Positions 54,850 through 64,000 of a DNA stretch of 64,000 nt are shown here, piece after piece. Made by a program: the position numbers and the translations under genes. The stretch comes from Spirodela intermedia. Lineage: Eukaryota; Streptophyta; Magnoliopsida; Alismatales; Araceae. The stretch lies in NCBI GenBank assembly GCA_902729315.2, contig LR746271.1:2750001-2814000 (forward strand). Reading direction: 5' to 3'. The notes beneath the pieces are model-generated. The model saw only the letters and a program-made list of their open reading frames with translations, was not told the origin of the DNA and made no database searches. Every line of letters begins with the position of its first letter. The stretch's first letter is position 1.

Positions 54850-56270
54850 AAGCGAGAAGTTATCAATGAGAGAACATCTTAAGCAAAAGATACAATAACA
54901 GATTTATTGGTTCAGGGGTATGAGTTCTTTACAATGTCAGAAATGACTCAATCAAAGACATGTTCAAAACAATAATAGTAATCACCAATTGGCATAAAAA
55001 TCTAGGAAAAATTATATTTTTTTGAATTAAATATCAAAATTCTTAGATCCTTGACTTCAACTCAGAAACCTGAGAAAAATGTAATTGAGGAAGATAATAA
55101 TTTGAGGAAAATAACATTAGACAAACTCATGGAATCCTATGAAGGAGATAGAAGAAAACAGTAAAAGAAAAAGAGTATTCAATAAAATTTCACAAGGAAT
55201 TATTGAATTCTAGTGATGATATGGAAGAAAACATAGCTCTTCTATTTAATAAAGTTTAAGAATAGTTGAGTGACGAATTTAAAATTAGTTATATGCCATT
55301 TGTCATTACTAACTAGAAAGGTCTATTTTGAATCTAAAAGATTCAGGTGATTTCAAGGCAAACTGTCCAATAATGAGGAGGGAATCAAATTAAAAATTGA
55401 ATGTTCTAGTCATTAGATAGAGTGATGATGACGGCAATTTAGTGGAAGAACAAATTCATGTGTGCTTCCTCTATGAGATAGACAAGGTATACAATGACTC
55501 TAATTAAGTAAAGAGGAGCATACTATCCGCTTTTGATGAATTAGTTATTTCATTACTTCTACGAAAGTAGAACTTATAAAATCTTAGTTAGATAATTCCA
55601 ACCAAGAAGTTGAACAATTTGGAGACTTAAAATAATAATTTAGTAAAATAGTGTGAAGACATCAAGAAGAAAAACTTCATTGTAGAAAATAAATTTCCTA
55701 CTAGAGCCCTCATTTTTGAAACAATGGCAACCAGAATTTTTTTAAAAGAAAACTAAATTAATTTGGGTCATTAAATCAGATATGGCAACTTCTAGACCTA
55801 GAGGAATTTTGGTGACTTAAATTTTCAGGAATATCTCTAGTGGCCCACTAATAAGTGGTACCTAGACTATAGACGTTCAAGGCACATGAATGAAGAAATG
55901 AAGTGGTTATCCTCACTCAACTAGTTTGATGGAGGTAATGTCACTTTTAGACATGATAACAAAGGACAGATTATTGAATATGAAAACATATAAACCCTAT
56001 AAAGAGTCTTGATTAAAGATGCCTGATTAGCTAATAGTTTAAAACACAACTTCACTAGCATTAGTCAACTTTCTGATAATCACTTAGATATGAATTTCAA
56101 AGTAGGTAGATGTTTCATCTTGGATAGTAGCATAGATGAAACATTATCCATAGCATTTCAAAATGGTAGATGCCAATATCATAAATTTGTGAGTTATTAA
56201 ACACAAAACCTTGCCTAGTATTTGATAAGAATTCAATTGAGTTCCACCTCTGGCACAAGAAACAAGGAGT
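54850..56270 (+). pseudogene. Decayed copia gag to pre-integrase fragment
   Basis: Broken plus-strand frames show copia landmarks in order: an acidic NSSDDMEENIALLFNKV block near 55207-55254; a ruined zinc knuckle near 55323-55374 where YFESKR replaces the expected Cys-containing start and GDFKANCPI keeps its end; a KWYLDYRRSRHMNEE block near 55853 equivalent to the protease-region WYLDSGCSRHM; and FDGGNVTFRHDNKGQIIEYE near 55927. A TSISQLSDNHLDMNF block near 56056 matches the pre-integrase LLSISQL region. Many stops interrupt it. No LTR was found. It is a long-dead copy of a lineage different from the element at 43979. Confidence 0.7.
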
Positions 56271-56339
56271 ACCAAACTAATTAATCAGCACTAGACTAAT
56301 TGGGAAATTGTTTTTCTCTCTCACATTGACATTCCTTTC

Positions 56340-57010
56340 CATTGGTGAGTTTCCAATTTCTAGTACACTTTTCTCTCTTTCCCCCACTTTCTTCAATTCT
56401 CTTAACTACATTCTCATTCAAAATTGTTATTTTTTTTGCTTTTAGTTGACCTTTTTCCTTTTCATTCCTTGAGGATCATTTTTGTTGGTGATTTTTCTCA
56501 TGCCAACAAGGAAACTCTCTCCAACATGAGTTCTTCCATTTTCTAGTAATTTTCTCCTTTTTCATAGCGATTTATCTCTTGCCACCAGAAGCTCTTCCGC
56601 TGTGAGTTCCCTCTTAGGTATTTTTTTTCTCTTTTTGCCAATATGTTTTCTTTCCTCCCAATCTTCCTTTCCTTCTTATCTTCCCAATTTAATTATTTTT
56701 TATTTCTTCGATGATCTTCTGATCCCTTTTTACTGACAATCTCTTGCACTAGTGAAACCTTCCTTATGTGAACAAGAACTTTCTCTCTGTTGTATATTTT
56801 ATCATTTATCTATTCCTCTTTCCCTCATGTGCCACCATTGACCAATCATGTCTTCCCCTTTTCCCATCCCACTGTTCTCTCTCCTATCGCTCCTCTCTAC
56901 TCTCTCCTATTACCCCTCTCCAATCACCCCTCTCTCCCCTCTCCTCTCTTTATTCCCTCTTTCTTCAACACAAAGGAGTCTCTTCACAACCTTGTAGATC
57001 CAACATGGCA
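56340..57010. other. Pyrimidine-rich stretch
   Basis: Rich in CTCTC and TTTCT words on the plus strand, especially 56850-56970 (CTCTCC-type imperfect repeats). The overlapping Ser/Pro/Leu frames (56768-57031) follow from this composition and have no known domain. Confidence 0.6.
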
Positions 57011-60000
57011 TCATTGTCTTTGACGAGATAATGGAGATTCAGCATCTTAAACCTTAACTTCTACTTTTATTTTTAGTTTAATACATTTTCAGAACATGAC
57101 ATTTGCATTAAAAATAAGAAAATAATCCCTATGGATTCAACCTAAAGTCCACAATCTATTTCAAATTATATTTCATAATTACATTTAAAATTAATATTTT
57201 ATAATCATATTTTAAGGATTTAATTATAAATTTAAAATTATGTATTACTTAACCTATAACAAATGGTGTGCATCAATTTTTGGCCCTGTTTTTGGGATGA
57301 TTGTCATCAATTTTAATGTTTGCCTTATCCTTTACCTGAAAATTTGACCATTAAGACTCTTTTTCCTTTCTGGTGAAAAAAATCTAAAATAAAATAAAAT
57401 AAAATAATTAAAAAATAAAAATTCATTGATTATCTTCTCATTTTAGTCACATGAATCTCCTTTATTTCTATCTTTATAGTCACCCACTTTTCAATTAATT
57501 CTAATATTTTTCATTTTTAGTTTATATTTAAAAAATTAAAATTAAAATGATTAAATTTAAATTTTCTTCGTGTTTAATATCTTAGTTATGTGAAATGACT
57601 TTATTTATTTATTTTTAATTCCTTAATATTTTTTATTTACTTCCTTTTAGGTCATTTTTTCACTTTCTTGTTCAATAATTTTCTTTAACTACAAATGTTT
57701 GAGGGCACATTATAGAAATATGGTAGATTTACTTAAGCATGAACTCTGAATATGATGAGAATGGAACTATTATAATACATCTATGGCCTGACCTTGTTGA
57801 TAAGTATGACATATTCTCTACACATTCTTTCAATAAATCATTGGACCTATCTTGAATTGCTTACCTTTTTCACATACTAATAATCAGTTGACTAGTTCCT
57901 TATAGGTCTCATCGCAGCAAACAAGCCTTTTTAACTTCCAAAACTGATACCTTCCACTCTTCTTTCCTTCTTAAAAGTGAGCCCCTACTTCATCCAAACC
58001 CTGTTATGCAGCTTTTAGACTAGGCCTTACCTTCAATATACATTAGAGAACCTGTCATATAATGTGAGGCAATCCAGTTTTACTAATCTGTGATACCTGC
58101 AGAATTACATTGCAGATTTGGGGTTCTGCTTTGTGGGAATCTGCTGGAACTCTCCAATTCGATGAGTTATGCCATTTACTTTCACATATGCTCTTCAAGA
58201 ACCCCTTATGAGGAAATCTTTGCCTATTTAAAACAATTAGTGTGATTTAACCACTGTGTTACCTCTCTTATGAAGAAGGCCTGGGAACCTACGTTTTTTT
58301 TATTATTTGAATATAGATGACGACTTCAGCCAAGTATTCAATTCCTCTCATGTGCTTTTTCCATTTGATAACGACCTCTTTTCAGCTCTATCTTGCATCA
58401 GTGTAAAAGGATTCTGTTTTTCTTGGAGCGTAAATATAGGAAGAAAAATAGATTCTGGAATACAAAGAAGAAAAAAAAAGGAGAAACAGATTTTAAAATA
58501 TAACGAAATAAAAAACGATTTCAAATATTAGCAGGAATAAAGAATATCCAATAATATAAGTAACAAAAATAAAAGGGAGTAGAACTTTCATGAAGTGCCA
58601 AACATAGGGAGAGAATGGTTCAAAATCAGATATTTTTAGAAACAAATTTTCATGGAAGAAAATTTCATATTTTTCTTCCACAATTATTTTTTGATCATAA
58701 AAAACAGCAACACTGTTGAGTATAGAGATTAAATGAGCTCAAATGGTATGAAAATCAATTAAGTAAATTCAAATATAATAAAATACGAAATTAGTTGGAG
58801 AAATAAGGACTTGAGAGCTGAAGAGAAAATAAATTCAATTCTCAAACCATATTGAATAATATTAAATTTTGACATTTGTCTAATTTTTATCATGCTAGGG
58901 CATATGTTTTTTTCTTTTTTCAAACAAACCCCAAAATATGCCATATATGTGGCCAGCTAAGGTGCAGTCACATTATAAGTTTTGGCTTCAAGAGCTTCAA
59001 TTATTCTGAAAGTTTTTGATGATGACAAACACAAATAAACATAATAAATGGATTGAATTATATTATATTCCAAATCTATGTATCACATATGAGTTATCTA
59101 TTGGACACATTGAAATTAAATACTTATAAATTCGTGAAGGATACATATTAATGATGTCAAGTGTTCAAATGATAACTCAAAAAATTTATGTGATGCTGTA
59201 TTTTAAATTTCTAATTTACATTGAATTTTCCACATAAAATAATTACTTTATTTACTGTGAAAATTTTAATAATTATGAAAAATACCATTAATCAAAACTA
59301 ATGATTTGGACATTGGAGTTTGTGTGAATATTTGATTTAAAATATTGATATGAATGTTTAATCAATATACTAGATCTCACACCTTGAAGGTATTACTTCC
59401 AATAATTTTCATTGGATAATCAATTAAGTGAATCCTACCTAGATAAAGTATCCTATACTTTTTTGAATATCAATGAGTATAATTGAAATATAATTTTTAA
59501 ATATCATATATCACCAAAGTAATGATGTCAAATTTTGATATGAAGTTCAATATATCTACTTCATACTCATATTTTATTTCGAAATTACTATTTTATTTTG
59601 AGATGAATGTATCATTATGTTTAATGACAGTATACTCTTATTAGATATGCCAAAATTGATAAATTTTGATATATATGTTAGCAATTAACCACTACATTTA
59701 TCTGCTTAACTTTGAAGGAGCATTCAAACCCTTTAAAGATACATTGTATTGGTTTTCAAGAATTTTTGTATCTAATTAGTTTTAGATTTTTAACATTGAA
59801 TAATGATGGAAGTTGGGGAAGGGTGTGATTATAATTTCTTTGATAATTGAATAATGATGAAAACTTGGGGAAGGGCATTTTCATTTGGGCAAAAATTATC
59901 TTGAATGATCATCCATAGGTGCTCTACAATCTTGAATTTTTTTGAACAATTTTTGTAGAAAATAACATGAAAACTTGAGTGAAATTCAATGCATATTCAA

Positions 60001-63000
60001 CAATGAGATGATGACAAGTTGAGGAGAAAATTTTGATTCAAAAAGTTTCTTTCTTAGAATGACTATAAAAATGATGCATCTACAATTAGACAACTTATTG
60101 GGGTGAAAAGGAAAAATAAAAACACACAAATCAATTACCTTGGTATAGTAACTACCTTTCAACAAAATTCTTATTTTTTAAAAATATTGAAAATGCTTCT
60201 AATTTTTTTCTTGAAAATACCTATATATTATGTAAATTGGATTGAGTAAACATTAATGAAAGAGATGAAATACCTATAATGTAGATTGGATTGAGTTGAC
60301 ATTAGTCCACAAAAAAAATTGTAAATCAACTCCAATAATGTTTTAGCTTTCCATATCTTTCTAATTGGAAAATAATCTAGGTAATGTTTGCCAAGGATAC
60401 ATACATCATATACATCCTTAATTTCAATTGTAGAATGTAGAAGAAAACAATACACCATAATCTCTTGTGAGAATAAATTTCAGCTTAAAGAACTCAGATT
60501 CCCCTATTTTTTGTGTGATAGCTATGTGTAGCCAATAATCTCCATATCTAATATTTTATTCTCTACATGATGCAAAACAAGAGCAAAGTTTCTCTTTCCA
60601 GTTTTACCTTATTGACAATTTTTCTTTCATGTCATTCATTAAAAATATTTTCAAAATGAATTTAAAATGCATTATACAACCATAATTTATAATCTAGTTG
60701 AATTGCTAGTGTGCATCATATTAGTGGCTAATTCATTTTCTTGTATGAATTGCAATTGTATATTTTTCTTTTGGTGAAACAAAAACGTCATTTCCCATTG
60801 AAATTTTAGAGTTTAAGAAGTTTGTCACTATTTAGGAAAATGTTTTGAATTATAATAATGGGATTTGTGCAATGATTATTGACATACCATAAATATCTCT
60901 CTATTTGATTGTTAAATGACATAAAAAAATGTAGTTACATTTTTTCTTCTGAAAGTTGATTGAAATGAAGACATGTAATCCTTTTTGACATCTCCAAATT
61001 ACTTGCATTAGCAGTGTTAGGGTTGCCTTTGTGTGAGCATTCTTCATTGGTATGATTATCCTTCTTACAAATAACTGATTAGCCGTTACCAACTCAAGCT
61101 CGCGCTTCTTGTGAGACTCTCTCTTCATCTTTTGCTTTGAATGGATTCACCTTGATGACATCATTGCTCAAGTTTTACTAGTTGAACTATTGAAGTTAGA
61201 TTCAACTTTTATTCAACTAATACCCTAGCTTGTATGATGTTGTCTCCATGTGGTCCACATATCCATCCATGCACTTGCTAGAGCTAAGATCTAATACCAA
61301 GCTACACCTACATTTCCACTTGTAGATATCCTTCTACATGTCCACACACACACATGGTGTTTGCCTATGTTAGTGTTTGCAACTCATTTATTTATCAATT
61401 CACAAACCTATGAGCCTATCTTGCTCAAAATTTCAGTGAATCATGTTGTTCACCCATTAGAGTCTAGCAGTTGCTACTCTAATCCATTGTTTGAATTATT
61501 GATTTCTCATGCATTATTCTTGATTGTGCCAATAATATCAAGTATACATCTTTACCTTCCTCCATCATCCTAGATAAAAAAATAGTGCCATAATCTTTTA
61601 GTGTTTCTCATCAGCCATGATCCTCATTGCTTTTAGACTCTAAATGTCAATGTGGACTTATTTTTATTGTTACATCATCCTTATATTGGTTCTCCTAAGT
61701 CTTAATAGGTGGATGGACAGATCTTGTGTGATCACTTGTTCACACAATAGTTCGTGTACTCATCTGAGGTATGTGAAATATCTTTGCTGCCTCAATTTCA
61801 CCTATAATAGAATTCTGTTATAATTTTTTTACTGTGAACTAATAAAATTATTTTCAACTATTTTGTTACTCATTTTTCATACCAAGTTTTCCAACTTTGC
61901 TAGCTAGTTGTCCTATTTGAAAATAATCACCTAAGGAATATGATTCTTTCATCTTTAGAATATTTAACTCTCTTCTACAAAAGAGTTTTATGATTCTTAC
62001 TTCGCATCACCATGAGTCCCTTCTTTTATAATATACCATACTTATTTTTCATTAAAAGATCTCATGATTCTCAGAAATATACAATTTTTTATCACTTCTT
62101 AAATGAAAGAAAAATTCTTACTATCTTCTTCCTACCCTTGAATAGAAATGTTATGTGTGAGATAAATCACCCATGTCTTTTAGTTCTTTTAGGCCTTCTT
62201 CAAAAATATCTTAAATATCATTTCTCAAGTATTGTCATCATTTTCACACTCTAGACAACATATTTTTTTTCATTGCAAACTAGCATAGAAGGTTGCTGAA
62301 TATACAAACTTGCTTTCTCATGCTAGATAGAACTTCCTCTTTCTCCTTCATCTGTAAACTTTAATGAAGAACACAAAGATGAACCCTAGCTTGCAATTGA
62401 AACTATGGCTTTCATACCAAATTTTATTTCATGTGGAGCAAAGAAAATTTATGATCATGTGCTTCTAGTCCTAGCTTGATATAGCTGAAAGCCAATCTTT
62501 GATGCTACAAAAAGGGGAGTTGAATTGTATCACTTTTAGAAAATGGGCATACTTGAAAATAAAGTAGCATGTGTGAAATAAATGTTTGTAGAGGGTTGTT
62601 TTAAGCTAACCCTCATCTTTTCGTGACTTAGGTGGGGTATCTCTACTAGATGACATCTAACCAAGTATTACTTTTCTTCTGAAAGTCCTAACATAGTCTT
62701 TTAAACTACCATAAGTCTAACTTGAGTTCAAAAGGATTCATGAAAATAAAAAGTAAACTAGGTCAACTTAAAGAACCTATAATGGGGTATCTTTAGGTGG
62801 TACTTGAATGTTGAGCTAAGTGCTTAGGCATTATGAGATTTAACCATGAACTACAAAATCTTGATCTCATGAGTTGTGTAAGCCTCAAACATCTCACAGC
62901 AAGAAAAGTAGTTTGTTTTCATATTTCCTTCTATTGTTATAACAGTCCTAGACACATTCATGTTTCAAAATTTATGATTCAAATTTAAATATTAGAAGCT

Positions 63001-64000
63001 AATGGATATATTTATACGAGTTTTTTGTACCACTAGTAGTCCAACAAACTTATCTAAGAAAAATCCTTACTAACACTGTTCACAATCTCTAAAGTATAAA
63101 GATTGAATTTTAGTGTGTTCAGCATCATTTTGAATTGTCATTTCACAAAAATTAATTATGGTTTTTATTTTTATCTTTTATTTTATAATTTTTTTTGGAT
63201 AAGTGTTTTAACTTCTAACACTATTTTGTTATAAGTTTTTCAAACTTGACTTATCTAACCAAAAAAAATAGTATCATACTTATTTAAAAAAATTGTCTTT
63301 CTTCTCTACAGTTATCTGAACAGCAGTCTTGCAATTAAATAGTTTTAATTCAGGCTATATCTTCACATTGAAATAACTCGAATAAGTGATTTAAAGTACA
63401 AATCCTAATAAATATCTATTAGTTACATATCATTATGTCCTAATCCTTCAAGATAAGAGTATTTTCGAAATTAATGTCACAGGACAATGTTGTTGTCCAG
63501 ATAAATTAGGAATTCTTTCTCTCATTTGACTATAACCAATCATGAAAGTTATTTTTTCAAAATAAATTTGGTAAACTTTAGGTTTACAAACCTAAATTCT
63601 TCTAAGCAACACTGTTAAAATTAATAATTTAATATCCAATTCTCACTAATAGTTTTCTTTAAAATATTTAAATATATATTTAATAAAATTAATAAATAAT
63701 TTAACTTTTTTCTAACTAGAAATCAAATTGTTGGAGGTGGGGCCATACTAAGTTCAAGAAGGGGGGGCTGAATTGATCAAATTCAAATTCATTGTAACAT
63801 ACTTTTCTAATATATATTGACCTCTTCTAGTAATCTTTAGTTTATATTGATCTCGTATATTTAGATCTTTGGAATGTTAGAAATTTATAATAATTCAACC
63901 CTCTACCTATTGTAATTTACTATAAACACAGAATTCTAGGCTTACATTAATTTTTCTTATAATTCGAAATGCACATCTTTCTTATATTTTCAAATTTAAA
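57011..64000. other. AT-rich intergenic DNA, no gene recognised
   Basis: Open frames are all under about 90 codons with no domain, and frames on both strands look alike. Two G-rich phrases, GGGGAGTTGAATTG near 62513 and GGGGGGGCTGAATTGATC near 63765, resemble the G-rich wording near the ends of several plant LTR elements, but no LTR pair can be drawn. I see no tRNA, rRNA or other RNA gene. Confidence 0.5.

Noticed and set aside
56768-57031. Ser/Pro-rich open frames in the CT-rich stretch
   Set aside because: Composition-driven low-complexity sequence without a start context, splice sites or a domain.

Overview
The window is nuclear DNA from a flowering plant. The evidence is GT-AG introns of widely varying length, a plant-type spatacsin gene, an isoprenylated heavy-metal-associated (HIPP-type) gene, and heavy loading with plant Ty1/copia LTR elements primed by initiator methionine tRNA. 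GC-rich transposon and HIPP coding sequence beside AT-rich intergenic DNA would fit a monocot, but that lineage call is weak. There are no operons, phage genes, CRISPR arrays or other prokaryotic features.

Layout. 1-2880: noncoding, repeat-derived DNA with a 4 x 30 bp tandem repeat and a stem-loop. 2969-3143: a minus-strand copia LTR end with a perfect primer-binding site. 3290-4215: a decayed plus-strand LINE. 4216-6900: AT-rich DNA with no recognisable gene. 6900-7653: putative promoter, 5' leader and a leader intron. 7656-40329 (+): the main gene, a 25-exon orthologue of plant spatacsin (the SPG11 family). I joined its exons in phase into a 3249-codon reading frame. Its introns hold a truncated copia 3' end (intron 2), tandem duplications (introns 2, 3, 9, 18) and a GC-rich insert (intron 9). 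41194-42220 (-): a three-exon HIPP gene, convergent with the spatacsin gene. 43088-43978: microsatellite and GA-rich minisatellite DNA. 43979-51310 (+): a compound Ty1/copia element with three LTRs. 52060-52560 (-) and 54850-56270 (+): two older copia remnants. 53200-53860: a CpG- and ACGTG-rich block with a 20-bp perfect palindrome. 57000-64000: AT-rich DNA with no gene that I can support.

Only two cellular genes are supported. Spatacsin works in lysosome and membrane-trafficking biology in animals; in plants the gene is conserved but its role is poorly defined. The HIPP protein has one metal-binding domain and a C-terminal prenylation box. Nothing suggests that the two work together. The most informative material is structural: a GC-AG intron and a GC-rich last exon in the spatacsin gene; the three-LTR element, best explained by one copia copy inserting into another followed by LTR-LTR recombination; and a palindrome in its LTRs whose arms have changed in a compensating way. 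I found no clearly new biological system.
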